Shown: positions 8,727 through 18,121, counted from the first letter of the stretch. The stretch is 64,000 bases of DNA from Sphingomonas chungangi (GCF_013778325.1 NZ_JACEIB010000006.1:434001-498000), one strand, 5' to 3'. A program made the numbers and translations. The notes: a model not told the origin generated them from the sequence alone.

Positions 8727-9824
8727 ATGGAAGAAGCGAACGACAACATCGTCGACCCCAAGGACGCAGCGGAGTCTGTCGGCCTGTCCTATGTTAGTGA
8801 CGAAACGCCGGGGATCACGAGGCGAAAGGCCGGCAGGGGGTGGAGCTATCGCGACCCGAAGGGCAGGATCCTGAAGGACCGCGATACAATAGAGCGGATC
8901 GACAAACTCGCCATACCGCCAGCCTATACCGCTGTATGGATATGCCCCGATCCCAACGGCCATCTGCAGGCGACGGGTCGCGATGCGCGCGGACGCAAGC
9001 AATATCGATATCACGCACGGTTTCGGGAAGTGAGGGACGGCACGAAGTACGAGCACATGATCGCATTTGCGCAGTCGCTGCCGACGATCAGGCGGGCGGT
9101 TGCAGAGCATATGGCGATGCGGGGTCTGCCAAGAGAGAAGGTGCTGGCGACTGTCGTGCACCTCCTTGAGACCACCATGATCCGGGTGGGCAATGCCGAC
9201 TATGCGAAACAGAACAAGAGTTACGGCCTCACCACGCTGGCCAATCGCCACGTCCGTATCGACGGGACCGAACTCAGATTCAGGTTCAAGGGGAAAAGCG
9301 GCAAAGAGTGGAATCTGAAGATCCGCGACCGCAGGGTGGCCCGCATCGTGCGACAGAGCCAGGAACTTCCGGGGCAGCAACTTTTCCAATATATCGACGA
9401 AGACGGGGAGCGGAAGGGCGTCACATCCGGTGACGTCAACGAATATCTCAAGACGATTTCCGGCACCGCCATCACCGCCAAGGACTTCAGGACCTGGACG
9501 GGCACCGTCCTCGCGGCGCTCGCGCTGGCGGAACTCGAGCGGTTCGACAGCAAGGCCGCCGCGAAGCGGAACGTGCGAACAGCGATCGAGCAGGTGGCGG
9601 CGCGGCTCGGCAACACACCGACGGTCTGCCGGAAGTGCTACATCCATCCCGAGATCATCGAAAGCTACCTCGCCGATGCCCTCGTGCTGGAGGTCAAGCA
9701 AGAGGTGGAGAGAGAGCTTGCCGAGGATGTCGAGGGACTTCGGCCGGAGGAGGCACTCGTCCTGGCCTTCCTTCAGCAACGACTTGCAAGGAAGGCTGAC
9801 GCGATCCAAGCCGACGCAGCCTGA
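8727..9824 (+). CDS. topIB: DNA topoisomerase IB (poxvirus type)
   Basis: A 365-residue type IB topoisomerase, which relaxes supercoils through a 3'-phosphotyrosyl intermediate. The family's conserved N-terminal part (GRGWSYRDPKGRILKD, IPPAYTAVWICPDPNGHLQATGRDARGRKQYRYH split over residues 35-95) and the catalytic region KDFRTWTGT are present. The active-site Tyr305 lies in CRKCYIHPEII. The ATG at 8727 follows AAAGAGG; an upstream in-frame extension to 8538 overlaps the divergent gene's promoter. Such bacterial enzymes are usually accessory and often sit near stress or DNA-repair genes, as here. Confidence 0.9.
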   Translation: MEEANDNIVDPKDAAESVGLSYVSDETPGITRRKAGRGWSYRDPKGRILKDRDTIERIDKLAIPPAYTAVWICPDPNGHLQATGRDARGRKQYRYHARFREVRDGTKYEHMIAFAQSLPTIRRAVAEHMAMRGLPREKVLATVVHLLETTMIRVGNADYAKQNKSYGLTTLANRHVRIDGTELRFRFKGKSGKEWNLKIRDRRVARIVRQSQELPGQQLFQYIDEDGERKGVTSGDVNEYLKTISGTAITAKDFRTWTGTVLAALALAELERFDSKAAAKRNVRTAIEQVAARLGNTPTVCRKCYIHPEIIESYLADALVLEVKQEVERELAEDVEGLRPEEALVLAFLQQRLARKADAIQADAA

Positions 9825-9977
9825 AGAAGTTCACCATCGATCCCGGCGGATGCGTGTGGCTATGGTGAGCTTTCGCCCTTCTGCAGGCTGCAATCCCGCG
9901 ACGATAAGTTCCATTAATCGTTGTATTCCATACGCGGAAGGACAAGCTTTCGGCCTCGTCCAAGCCTTGCATGAGTA

Positions 9978-10220
9978 TCAATCGATGAAGGGGATACGCG
10001 CGCCGATCGCGGCCAGAGCCGCCTGATAGTCAACAATACCCTCCGCTTTCCAAGGCACGCTCGCCGTTGCGGCCGCTGACCAGTCGCGTTCTCCTCTCAT
10101 TGCCTCGAAGCGGTGGAAAATGAAGCCGTAATCGACGTCATCCCTGGCCGAGAACCTGCTTGCTATCCGCTCCAGTGTCCGTCGAATGCCTTGTTCCGAC
10201 GCACCGCAGATACCTCCCAT
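9978..10220 (-). CDS. Small protein of unknown function
   Basis: An 80-residue protein with a plausible composition (RRTLERIASRFSARDDVDY, then GFIFHRFEAMRGERDW) and no recognised domain. The ATG at 10220 has AGGAG six bases upstream, which is better than the ATG six bases before it. It lies downstream of crtI on the same strand, 61 bases after its stop, and may share its transcript. It could be a chance frame. Confidence 0.4.
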   Translation of the reverse strand: MGGICGASEQGIRRTLERIASRFSARDDVDYGFIFHRFEAMRGERDWSAAATASVPWKAEGIVDYQAALAAIGARIPFID

Positions 10221-10281
10221 CTCCATCTCCTGCCAAAAAATTTCGAACGCTTGCTTTCCACCCTTGTGCCAGGCGTCGAGC

Positions 10282-11754
10282 TCAGATCATCAAACCTGCG
10301 GTCGCCTTCGCGCTGCCGACCACGCCCGGTATGCCCGCTCCCGGATGGGTGCCCGCCCCGACGAAGAAAAGGTTTGGGATATGGTCGTCCCGGTTGTGGG
10401 CCCGGAACCAAGCACTCTGGGTCAGTCTCGGCTCGAGGCTGAACGCGCTCCCGACATGCGCTCCAAGATCAGCCTCGAAGTCTCGCGGAGTGTAGTGGAA
10501 GCACGTGTGGAGCCGGTTGAACAGATCGGGGATCAGCCGATCGCGGACACGACCGAGCACGATCTCCCGATATCTCGCGCCAAGGTCGTCCCAGTCAGCC
10601 GCCAGGTGACCGAGGTGCGGAACCGGGGCGAGGGCGTAGAAGGTCGAATGGCCGGGGGGCGCCATGTCGGGATCGGTCGCGCTCGGATGATGCAGGTAGA
10701 TCGAAGGATCGTCGGGGAGCGTCGCGCGATCGTAGATGTCGGCGACGAGTTCGCCATATCGATCCGAGAAAAGGATCGAATGGTGCGCGATCTGCGGAAA
10801 GTCGCCCCTCAATCCGAAATGCACCACGAACAGGCTGGGCGAGAAACGCTTGCGACGGAGCGATGATGCCCGTCTTCGACCGTAATCGCTGCCCTTGAGC
10901 ATGTCATATGTCTGGACGAGGTCGCCGTTCGACGCGACCATTCCGGCTTCATGCCGCTGGCCAGACGAGGTTTCGACGCCCGTGACACGACCGTCCTGCG
11001 ATAGAATGCGCGCGACCTTCTGGGAGAGCTCGACGCGCCCTCCAAGGCGCTCGAACAGGGCGACCATTCCATTCACAAGCGCGTTCGTGCCGCCACGCGC
11101 GAACCAGACGCCATCCTTTTGCTCGAGACGGTGGATCAGCGCGTAGATGCTGCTCGTTCTCATCGGGCTGCCGCCGACCAGCAAGGTGTGGAAGGAGAGC
11201 GCCTGGCGAAGCCTGTCGTCCCTGACATAGCTCGAAACGACGTCGTAGACGGAGCGCCAGGCCCGATGTCGGGCGAGGGCAGGGGCAGCCTTCATCATCG
11301 CGCCGAAGTTCAGGAACGGCACCGAGCCGAGCTTCACATACCCCTCCTCGTACACCGCGCTCGAATAAGCGAGGAAGCGCCGATACCCTTCCAGCTCTCC
11401 CGGATCGATCGCGGATATCTCCGCTTCAAGGGCGTCGTGATCGTTGCCGTAGTCGAAGCGCGTTCCGTCGTTCCACAGCAGCCGGTAGAACGGTGTCACC
11501 GGAACAAGATCGACATCGCGCGCCATGTCCTGGCCGGACAGTTGCCACAGCTCCTGCAAGCATGCCGGATCGGTTATCACGGTTGGGCCAGCGTCGAAGG
11601 TGTAGCCGTCGCGCCTCCAGACATAGGCGCGACCTCCGGGCTGATCCCGACCCTCCAGAACAAGAGTAGCAATGCCTGCCGACTGAAGCCTGATGGCCAG
11701 GGCTAGTCCTCCGAGCCCGGCCCCTATGACGATCGCTGATCTGCCGTGCGGCAT
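10282..11754 (-). CDS. crtI: Phytoene desaturase (carotenoid biosynthesis)
   Basis: A 490-residue flavoprotein that introduces double bases into phytoene on the way to lycopene and the yellow sphingomonad carotenoids. The N-terminus carries the dinucleotide-binding motif VIGAGLGGLALAIRL, then GRDQPGGRAYVWRRDGYTFD and GPTVITDP. The C-terminus carries the CrtI signature FVGAGTHPGAGIPGVVGSAK. Length fits the family. The ATG at 11754 is chosen because AGGAGAG lies 6 bases upstream; an in-frame ATG 27 bases further up has none. No crtB, crtY or crtZ is adjacent, so the pathway is split or this is a second desaturase copy. Confidence 0.9.
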   Translation of the reverse strand: MPHGRSAIVIGAGLGGLALAIRLQSAGIATLVLEGRDQPGGRAYVWRRDGYTFDAGPTVITDPACLQELWQLSGQDMARDVDLVPVTPFYRLLWNDGTRFDYGNDHDALEAEISAIDPGELEGYRRFLAYSSAVYEEGYVKLGSVPFLNFGAMMKAAPALARHRAWRSVYDVVSSYVRDDRLRQALSFHTLLVGGSPMRTSSIYALIHRLEQKDGVWFARGGTNALVNGMVALFERLGGRVELSQKVARILSQDGRVTGVETSSGQRHEAGMVASNGDLVQTYDMLKGSDYGRRRASSLRRKRFSPSLFVVHFGLRGDFPQIAHHSILFSDRYGELVADIYDRATLPDDPSIYLHHPSATDPDMAPPGHSTFYALAPVPHLGHLAADWDDLGARYREIVLGRVRDRLIPDLFNRLHTCFHYTPRDFEADLGAHVGSAFSLEPRLTQSAWFRAHNRDDHIPNLFFVGAGTHPGAGIPGVVGSAKATAGLMI

Positions 11755-11896
11755 CGAACTCTCCTGGTTTGTCGCCTTCAATGCCGCCAGGGGCCCGATT
11801 TTGTCCCGCCGACCTGATCATACTCGCGTCCCGCCGATGCCGGCCATCGTCCGATCGCCGGGCTTACTCCAACCGCCGCCCACGTCGCGCGGCAGA

Positions 11897-11921
11897 GGAA
11901 CAGAGAATTACCAATCGCGTT
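11897..11921 (+). promoter_or_regulatory. EcfG-type general stress promoter upstream of the DUF3072 gene
   Basis: GGAAC at 11897-11901 and CGTT at 11918-11921 are separated by exactly 16 bases, the consensus of alphaproteobacterial EcfG sigma factors. The -10 element ends 31 bases before the start codon at 11953, a normal distance. The site therefore predicts control of the DUF3072 gene by the PhyR-NepR-EcfG cascade. Confidence 0.7.
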
Positions 11922-11952
11922 TAGAACATAACACGAACAAAGGTAAGGTGCC

Positions 11953-12180
11953 ATGGCTGGACAGTTTCACAATCCGAAGCTCGACGAGCATCCCGGCTCG
12001 AACGCGGAGAAGGATCCGAAGGATTGGGTCTCGGGCGAAGAGCCCATGACGGGCGCCCAGGCATCCTATCTGACCACCCTGAGCGAAGAGGCGGGGGCGG
12101 CGCCGCCGGACATCGGTTTGACCAAGGCTGAGGCGTCCCAACGTATCGATGCCCTCAAGTCGGATCTTGGACGGGATTGA
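11953..12180 (+). CDS. DUF3072 protein
   Basis: A 75-residue cytosolic protein. The central block MTGAQASYLTTLSEEAG followed by LTKAEASQRIDAL is the DUF3072 signature, a short helical module of unknown function found in stress-related settings. The N-terminus is polar with DPKDWVSGEEP. It is preceded by a good EcfG-type promoter, which fits a general stress role, and is followed by a GC-rich hairpin. Confidence 0.85.
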   Translation: MAGQFHNPKLDEHPGSNAEKDPKDWVSGEEPMTGAQASYLTTLSEEAGAAPPDIGLTKAEASQRIDALKSDLGRD

Positions 12181-12204
12181 CCGTCGTTCGGAGACGCCTC
12201 AGGT

Positions 12205-12226
12205 GCCCGGCGATCGAACGCCGGGC
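12205..12226 (+). terminator. GC-rich hairpin after the DUF3072 gene
   Basis: Arms GCCCGGCG (12205-12212) and CGCCGGGC (12219-12226) flank a six-base loop, 24 bases after the stop codon. There is no good T tract (only GCTGCCCAAATTT follows), so it may be a transcript-end stabiliser rather than a strict intrinsic terminator. Confidence 0.45.
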
Positions 12227-12326
12227 GCTGCCCAAATTTCCCGCGCGATCCGGTCTATGCCGAACCGACCACCCCATGTGGTGACGGGATATGTCGTCAA
12301 CGGGACTGGGGTGCCTCAGCCAGATG

Positions 12327-12524
12327 TCATTGATACCCGCCTTCCTTGCGCTCCTTGGCCGCCTTCCGCTGGGCTTCGAGATTGTCCTCGTCTTCGTTTT
12401 CGGCCGAGACCTCCGGTTTCTCCTCGAGCGTCTCGGGCGATCCGTTGTCGCGATCCTTCCGGATCTCGTCTACGTCGTGATCGAAGCCGGGCTCTTCGCC
12501 CTGCGCGGTGTCCTTCATCGTCAT
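12327..12524 (-). CDS. Small acidic protein, unknown function
   Basis: A 65-residue, highly charged, probably disordered protein: many Glu and Asp (HDVDEIRKDRDN, VSAENEDEDNLEAQ) and a basic end KAAKERKEGGYQ. No hydrophobic segment. The ATG at 12524 has AGAGGA at a suitable distance. Proteins of this type occur in sphingomonad stress islets; the function is unknown. It lies downstream of the 62-residue gene at 12662-12850 on the same strand. Confidence 0.6.
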   Translation of the reverse strand: MTMKDTAQGEEPGFDHDVDEIRKDRDNGSPETLEEKPEVSAENEDEDNLEAQRKAAKERKEGGYQ

Positions 12525-12661
12525 ATGCTGATTCCTCTATCCTTCTGCGGCCCTGTTGTTTGGCGGGGAAGGCGGCTGCGCAGAACCTGCGCTCATCTCG
12601 GTCCATCTCTCTCCGTGCTGACTCAGCAACGGTCCTAACCGGCCGCCGGCGAGAATGTCTG

Positions 12662-12850
12662 TCAATGTTTGGACCCGCGCAGGCTGTTGAGAACTGCGAC
12701 GGCCGTCACGCCGAGAAACGCGGCGCTGGTCCACGGTCGCGCCTTGGCGAAGCCTTTCACCTTGTCCGCGATCGGCGCATCACCGGAGAAATGCTCGTGG
12801 ATCGCATCGGTGAGGGCGGTCTTGGAGTTCGAGATCGGCGTGTCGGACAT
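12662..12850 (-). CDS. Small protein with C-terminal membrane anchor
   Basis: A 62-residue protein. The N-terminal half is polar and helical (TALTDAIHEHFSGDAPIADK), and the C-terminal part RPWTSAAFLGVTAVAVLNSL is a hydrophobic segment followed by a basic end. This layout recalls the ElaB/YqjD (DUF883) C-tail anchored proteins, which bind ribosomes at the membrane in stationary phase, but the similarity is only in layout. The right-hand end of the upstream region contains an imperfect EcfG-like element, too weak to list. Confidence 0.6.
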   Translation of the reverse strand: MSDTPISNSKTALTDAIHEHFSGDAPIADKVKGFAKARPWTSAAFLGVTAVAVLNSLRGSKH

Positions 12851-12976
12851 GGTCGTCTCCGGATTGCTCGCTTGAGGCGGATCATCTGAAACGCACGTCC
12901 TTCCCGTCTGTGCCGGACCCGCGTGATGGTGCCGATGCGTGGTTCACGCGTTGGAGGGCCGTATGGGAGACATTGC

Positions 12977-13561
12977 ATGAAACTCTATTACTCGCCTGGC
13001 GCCTGCAGTCTGTCGGATCACATCGCGCTCCACGAGGCCGGCTTGTCGTTCGATCACGAGAAGGTCGATCTGAAAGCCAAGACAACACAAAGCGGCGCCG
13101 ACTATCTGTCGATCAACCCGAAGGGCTACGTGCCGGCGCTCACCCTCGATGATGGCGAAACGCTGACCGAGAACGTCGCGATCCTGGACTGGATCTCGCA
13201 TCAGGACGGCGCCCTCAAGCCATCTGGAGCTATGGGCCATACCCATCATCTCCAGACGCTTGCCTTCATCTCCACCGAAATCCACAAGAGCTTCAAACCG
13301 TTCTTCACGGGAGCCGGCGACGAGGATAAAAGGAAGGCGAAGGACATGATCCTCAAGCGTCTCGGGTATTTGTCGGACGCGATGGCCGGTGACTACCTGT
13401 TTGGTGATCAGGTCAGTGCGGCCGACTGCTACCTCTTCGTGATGCTGCTCTGGTCCCAGAAGAATGGGATCGATGTGCCGGACAGGCTGTCCGCCTATCG
13501 TGATCGGATGATGGCCCGACCCGCCGTACATAAGGCGATGGCGCATGAGGGGCTCTTCTGA
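12977..13561 (+). CDS. Glutathione S-transferase, beta/GstA type
   Basis: A 194-residue cytosolic GST. The thioredoxin-like N-terminal domain starts MKLYYSPGACSLSDHIALHE, with the Tyr/Ser/Cys cluster of the bacterial beta class (Cys10 as likely catalytic residue). NPKGYVPAL supplies the cis-Pro and TENVAIL the glutathione gamma-Glu contact. The C-terminal all-helix domain follows, with the conserved SAADCYLF. The ATG at 12977 is chosen because the fold starts exactly there. It probably detoxifies electrophiles or peroxides. Confidence 0.85.
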   Translation: MKLYYSPGACSLSDHIALHEAGLSFDHEKVDLKAKTTQSGADYLSINPKGYVPALTLDDGETLTENVAILDWISHQDGALKPSGAMGHTHHLQTLAFISTEIHKSFKPFFTGAGDEDKRKAKDMILKRLGYLSDAMAGDYLFGDQVSAADCYLFVMLLWSQKNGIDVPDRLSAYRDRMMARPAVHKAMAHEGLF

Positions 13562-13810
13562 GCGGTTCACCGCTCCGGTCAGGGTCATCCTATCGGGGCT
13601 CGATCACGTCTCTCGATCGTCGGTTTCGCACATGTGAGCTGTGTCTTAAGAGCCATGAGGCCGATCGCCGCCGGGCATGGGACCGAGTGTTCGCGTCACG
13701 CGCCGAGGAGCAAGCGTCTCAACGCGGTCGAGCACACCTCGCTGGAACCTTGGAACGGCTTTTCCGGTTGAGCGCGTTCGATTGTCACGATTTCTCAGCG
13801 GACGGAGCGG

Positions 13811-16420
13811 ATGGCGAATAGCGAGCCGGGCAGGCGGAACAGCGCCGACGCGCAACGGATCGAAGCAGAGGTATTGGGTCTCGACAGTGGTACCGATCCA
13901 TTCGTCGCGGCGGTGCGCGCAACGCGCATGCCGATGATCATCACCAATCCGCGCCTGCACGACAATCCCGTCGTCTTCGCCAACGACTCCTTCTGCAGGC
14001 TGACCGGCTACGAGCGGGACGAGATCCTTGGGCGCAATTGCCGGTTCCTCCAAGGCGACGAAACCGATCCCGTAACCGTGCGCGCCATCCGCGATGCGGT
14101 GGTTGCCATGCGCCCGATCGAGATCGACATCCGCAACCATCGAAAGTCTGGCGAGCCGTTCTGGAACCGGCTGCTGCTGGCGCCGGTGTTCGATGAAGAC
14201 GGCAAGCTTGCCTATTTTTTCGCCAGTCAGGTCGACGTCACGCTGGAGCGCGAGCGGCTGGAGGGCCTGGAGAATTCCAATGCCGCGCTCATGGCGGAGA
14301 TCACGAACCGCCTCCAGCGTCAGAACGAACAGGAGCGCGAACTGGACTTCGCGCTGCGCGCGGGCCGGTTCGGAACCTGGAGCATCAATTTCGAGACAGG
14401 CGAGCTTGCGTCGTCGCCGGCATGCCGGGCGTTGTTCGGGGTTGATCCGCAGCGGACGTTCACCTTCGAGGACCGGATCGCCGCTATTCATCCCGACGAT
14501 CGTGAGACCAATGTCGACGCCATCGAGCGGACCAGGCGCGAGGGGGTCGATTTCGACCAGACCTACCGGATTGTCACGCCCGCGGGCGAGATCCGGTGGC
14601 TCACCTCTCGTGGCCAGCCGTTTCTGACCGCCGATGGCAAGCCGCTCCGGCTTGCCGGCGTATCGTCGGACGTTACCGAGCAACGACGGGCCGAACGCAT
14701 GCGCATGGCCCTGATCGAATTGAGCGACGTGGTCCGCGACGTGGAGGATCCCGCCGATATTTCATTCGAAGCAGCCAGGATCATTGGCGAGGCGCTCGAG
14801 GTCAGTCGGGCAGGCTATGGCCTCATCGACCCCCGGCGTGAAACGATCACCATCGAACGCGACTGGAACGCCGATGGTGTTTCTTCGCTCGCGGGTGTTT
14901 TGCAATTCCGGGATTATGGCAGCTACATCGATGATCTGAAGCGTGGCGAGGACGTGATCATCCCGGACGCCAGGCTTGATCCTCGCACGCAGGACGATGC
15001 CGGCGCGTTGGAAGCGATCAGCGCCCGGGCGGTCGTCAACATGCCGCTGACCGAACATGGCGGGCTCGTCGCGTTGCTCTACCTCAACCACGCCGCCGCC
15101 CGCGAGTGGCCCGAGGACGAGCTTGCCTTTATCCGTGAGGTGGCTGAGCGGACCCGGGTTGCCACCGAGCGGCGTCGCGCCGAGATCGACCTCGCCGAGC
15201 TTGCGGCATCGCTCGAGCGGCAGGTCGAGGAAAGGACCAAGGATCTGCTGGCGGCGGAAGAAGCGCTCCGACAGTCCCAGAAGATGGAGGCGGTTGGCCA
15301 ACTCACCGGCGGCCTCGCCCACGATTTCAATAATCTGCTCACGGGCATCACGGGCAGTTTGGAAATGATTCAGATGCGCTTCGCGCAAGGACGGGGCGCG
15401 GACGTCGATCGCTATGTCCAGGCGGCTCAGGGCGCAGCCCGCAGAGCGGCGTCGCTGACGCATCGCCTGCTCGCTTTCTCGCGGCGACAGACACTGGCGC
15501 CAAGGCCGACCAATGCGAAGGACCTGGTCAATGGCATGACCGACTTGATCGAGCGGACCGTTGGTCCGTCGATACAATTGGAGGTCGTGAATGCCGCCGG
15601 GCTATGGCCTGTCTTGGTCGATCCGAGCCAGCTCGAGAATGCTCTCCTCAATCTTTGCATCAACGCCCGCGACGCCATGCCCGATGGCGGGACGATCACG
15701 ATCGAGACCGGGAATCGCTGGCTCGACCGGCGAGCCGCCGCCGAGCGCGACATGGAGCCGGGTCAATATGTTTCGCTCTGTGTATCCGACACCGGCACGG
15801 GCATGAGCAAGGAGACCATATCGAAAGCCTTCGACCCCTTCTTCACGACGAAGCCGATCGGAATGGGCACGGGCCTCGGCCTTTCGATGATCTATGGCTT
15901 CACACGGCAGTCCGGCGGTCAGACCCGGATCTATTCGGAGCTCGGACAGGGATCGATGGTCTGCCTCTATCTGCCGCGCCATATCGGCGAGGCGGAGGAC
16001 GCTGCTTCACCCGAGGCGGAGCCCGCGCCGATGCCTCAGGCGCGCGATGGCGAGACCGTTCTCGTGGTGGACGACGAACCCACGGTCCGGATGCTCGTTA
16101 CGGATATCCTGGAAGGCCTTGGCTATGCGGCCCTGGAGGCGGGGGATGGCGCGTCCGGGCTCAAGATACTAGAGTCCGACAAGCGTGTGGACCTGCTCAT
16201 CACCGATGTCGGACTGCCGGGCGGCATGAATGGACGGCAGCTTGCGGATGCGGCGCGCACACGCCGTCCCGACCTCAAGATCCTTTTCATCACCGGCTAT
16301 GCCGAGAATGCCGTGCTGAGCCATGGACATCTCGCGCCTGGCATGCACGTTCTTACCAAGCCCTTCTCCATGGACGCGATGGCCCAGCGGATCACAGAAC
16401 TTCTCGATCACCACCGGTGA
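13811..16420 (+). CDS. LOV-PAS-GAF hybrid histidine kinase
   Basis: An 869-residue soluble sensor kinase. Residues about 30-140 form a LOV blue-light domain with the signature GRNCRFLQG; Cys77 is the flavin adduct residue. A second PAS (about 175-300), a GAF domain (about 310-460) and a coiled-coil linker follow. The kinase has H-box LAHDFNNLL with His504, N-box [10 protein letters not shown], and [10 protein letters not shown]-terminal receiver carries the phosphoacceptor Asp799 in [12 protein letters not shown]-box and N-box sequences place it with HWE-unlike, HisKA-type LOV hybrid kinases. The next gene is convergent. It probably feeds a separate regulator through the receiver, and the lone receivers at 2.2 and 3.2 kb are candidates only. 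Confidence 0.9.
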   Translation: MANSEPGRRNSADAQRIEAEVLGLDSGTDPFVAAVRATRMPMIITNPRLHDNPVVFANDSFCRLTGYERDEILGRNCRFLQGDETDPVTVRAIRDAVVAMRPIEIDIRNHRKSGEPFWNRLLLAPVFDEDGKLAYFFASQVDVTLERERLEGLENSNAALMAEITNRLQRQNEQERELDFALRAGRFGTWSINFETGELASSPACRALFGVDPQRTFTFEDRIAAIHPDDRETNVDAIERTRREGVDFDQTYRIVTPAGEIRWLTSRGQPFLTADGKPLRLAGVSSDVTEQRRAERMRMALIELSDVVRDVEDPADISFEAARIIGEALEVSRAGYGLIDPRRETITIERDWNADGVSSLAGVLQFRDYGSYIDDLKRGEDVIIPDARLDPRTQDDAGALEAISARAVVNMPLTEHGGLVALLYLNHAAAREWPEDELAFIREVAERTRVATERRRAEIDLAELAASLERQVEERTKDLLAAEEALRQSQKMEAVGQLTGGLAHDFNNLLTGITGSLEMIQMRFAQGRGADVDRYVQAAQGAARRAASLTHRLLAFSRRQTLAPRPTNAKDLVNGMTDLIERTVGPSIQLEVVNAAGLWPVLVDPSQLENALLNLCINARDAMPDGGTITIETGNRWLDRRAAAERDMEPGQYVSLCVSDTGTGMSKETISKAFDPFFTTKPIGMGTGLGLSMIYGFTRQSGGQTRIYSELGQGSMVCLYLPRHIGEAEDAASPEAEPAPMPQARDGETVLVVDDEPTVRMLVTDILEGLGYAALEAGDGASGLKILESDKRVDLLITDVGLPGGMNGRQLADAARTRRPDLKILFITGYAENAVLSHGHLAPGMHVLTKPFSMDAMAQRITELLDHHR

Positions 16421-16454
16421 GCGGTCGGAGATCCGGGCGCCGGCGGCTGAGTGT

Positions 16455-17720
16455 TTAACGGATCACGATCATCGGGACGACGGCGATCAGCATGACGGCC
16501 GTCGCGACCCATCCCACGCGGTACAGCCGCTGCCCGATCACGAACTTGCCCATCGCTCTGCGCCGGCGCGCGACCAACATCATCCCGGCCATGATCGGGA
16601 CCGCGACGACGCCGTTCACAACGGCGCTCCAGAACAGGGCCTTGATCGGATCGAGCGACGACCAGTCGATCGCGATCCCCAGGAGGGTCGCGCATCCGAT
16701 CACGCTGTAGAAGCCGACCGCTTCCCAGGGCTTGTGCTCAAGGCCGCATTTCCAGCCTCGGCTCTCTCCGATCGCATAGGCCGCAGAGCCGGCCAGGACC
16801 GGCACCGCCAGCAATCCCGTGCCCACGATGCCGAGCGCGAACAGCAGGAAGGCGAACCGGCCCGCAACGGGCTGAAGCGCCTTGGCCGCATCCGCGGCTG
16901 TGGCAATGGCGGTGGTCCCCTGCGCGTGCAGTGTCGCGGCCGTGCCGAGCATGATCGCAAGCGCGACGATGTTCGAGACCGCCATCCCGGCGAAGGTGTC
17001 GAGCTTCATTCGCCGGAATTCCCGACGCGCTTGCCAGGGGGCATCGACAAGAGGTTCAGCCGAATCGTCCTGCCTGACTTCCTCAACCTCCTGCGCGCTC
17101 TGCCAGAAAAACAGATATGGGCTGATTGTCGTGCCCAGGATCGCCACCACAGTCACGACGGCGTCCTTGCTCGTGACGCGGGGGACAACCAGACCGAGCA
17201 GCGCGTCGCGCCAGTCGATCGTCACCATGAAGATGAGGGCGACATAGGCGAGCAGGCACAGCGTGATCCACTTTAGAACCGCGGCATAGCGGCGGTAGGG
17301 GAGGAAGAGCTGCAACAGGAGCGAGACAAGGGCGAACCCTATCGTCAGCCAGTGTGAATCCACGCCGAGCACGAGCTCGCCTGCGCTTCCCATCGCGGCG
17401 ATGTCGGCACCGATGTTGATCGTGTTCGCGACGAAGAGAAGTACGACCAATATGCTCACCAGTCCTTTCGGAAGCAGGTCGCCCATGTTCTTGGCGAGAC
17501 CGCATCCCGTCACCCGGCCGATATGGGCGCTGATGAGCTGGACCGCCGACATGAGCGGGTAGGTCAGGACCATCGTCCAGAGCAGGCTGAAGCCGAACTG
17601 GGCGCCCGCCTGGGAATAGGTCGCGATACCGCTCGGATCGTCATCGGCCGCGCCGGTCACCAGACCAGGTCCGAGCTGCTCGAACAGTGCAATGGACCGA
17701 AGGCGGGTTCCAAGTTTCAT
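16455..17720 (-). CDS. NRAMP-family metal transporter, atypical subgroup
   Basis: A 421-residue, about 11-helix inner-membrane protein of the NRAMP fold, moving divalent cations with protons. The helix 1 motif reads DDDPSGIATYSQAG instead of the canonical DPGN, and the helix 6 motif reads TTISPYLFFWQSAQ instead of MPHN. The metal-binding Met is therefore absent, which places it in the NRAMP-related branch whose substrate may include magnesium or manganese. The ATG at 17720 is used, since earlier in-frame sequence overlaps the neighbouring gene. It may be preceded by a terminator of the gene upstream on the same strand. Confidence 0.8.
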   Translation of the reverse strand: MKLGTRLRSIALFEQLGPGLVTGAADDDPSGIATYSQAGAQFGFSLLWTMVLTYPLMSAVQLISAHIGRVTGCGLAKNMGDLLPKGLVSILVVLLFVANTINIGADIAAMGSAGELVLGVDSHWLTIGFALVSLLLQLFLPYRRYAAVLKWITLCLLAYVALIFMVTIDWRDALLGLVVPRVTSKDAVVTVVAILGTTISPYLFFWQSAQEVEEVRQDDSAEPLVDAPWQARREFRRMKLDTFAGMAVSNIVALAIMLGTAATLHAQGTTAIATAADAAKALQPVAGRFAFLLFALGIVGTGLLAVPVLAGSAAYAIGESRGWKCGLEHKPWEAVGFYSVIGCATLLGIAIDWSSLDPIKALFWSAVVNGVVAVPIMAGMMLVARRRRAMGKFVIGQRLYRVGWVATAVMLIAVVPMIVIR

Positions 17721-17759
17721 CGGGATCGAAGCTCTAGTGTCTGTGATTGAGCGGGAAAG

Positions 17760-17787
17760 CAGCGCCGCGACGGATGTCGCGGCGCTG
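17760..17787 (-). terminator. Terminator hairpin after the PepSY-like gene
   Basis: Twelve-base perfect arms (CAGCGCCGCGAC and its complement) enclose a four-base loop. On the minus strand it comes 7 bases after the stop codon of the exported protein gene and is followed by CTTTCC. It separates that gene from the NRAMP gene. Confidence 0.6.
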
Positions 17788-17794
17788 TCCATTC

Positions 17795-18097
17795 TCATTC
17801 GCCCGTCGTGACATTGCCCTTGAAATCGAGACCGACATGGACGGTCGCGCCGTCTTTCTGCGCCATTCCGCGCCAGACGCCGTCCTTGTCCTTCTTCAGG
17901 CGCGACACCTGCGTGTAACCGGACTTGGCGATATGCGCGCGGGCCTGCTTCTCCGTGACGCTGTTCGCGCCGCGCGACACGGTCCCATCATCGACCGTGT
18001 GTGCGGTCTTGATCGCCGCATTGGGCTTGGCGCCGGTCTGCGCCTGTGCCGGCACTGCGATCAACAGGCCGAGACAGAGGGGAATGATCGATTTCAT
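17795..18097 (-). CDS. Small exported PepSY-like protein
   Basis: A 100-residue protein with a clean signal peptide (MKSIIPLCLGLLIAVPAQAQ, cleavage after AQA). The mature part contains VTEKQARAHIAKSGYTQVS, then KDKDGVWRGMAQKDGA and VHVGLDFKGNV, which is the helix plus beta-strand pattern of PepSY domains. Role unknown; such domains are proposed to inhibit or regulate periplasmic proteases. It follows the glycine-rich membrane stress protein gene by 24 bases, so the minus-strand genes from 19036 to 17795 probably form one transcript. Confidence 0.75.
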   Translation of the reverse strand: MKSIIPLCLGLLIAVPAQAQTGAKPNAAIKTAHTVDDGTVSRGANSVTEKQARAHIAKSGYTQVSRLKKDKDGVWRGMAQKDGATVHVGLDFKGNVTTGE

Positions 18098-18121
18098 CGC
18101 ATTGTCCTTTCAGATGCCGGA

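Noticed and set aside
9978-12226. Hairpin at 12205-12226 with hexaloop ATCGAA, which also has A1 and G4, as a third ANTAR target
   Set aside because: It is a single hairpin after a stop codon with no paired second hairpin or T tract behind it; the loop match is most likely chance.
13745-13778. GGAAC ... CGTT upstream of the LOV kinase as EcfG promoter
   Set aside because: The spacer is 18 bases, longer than the 16-17 normally seen, so it is not listed.
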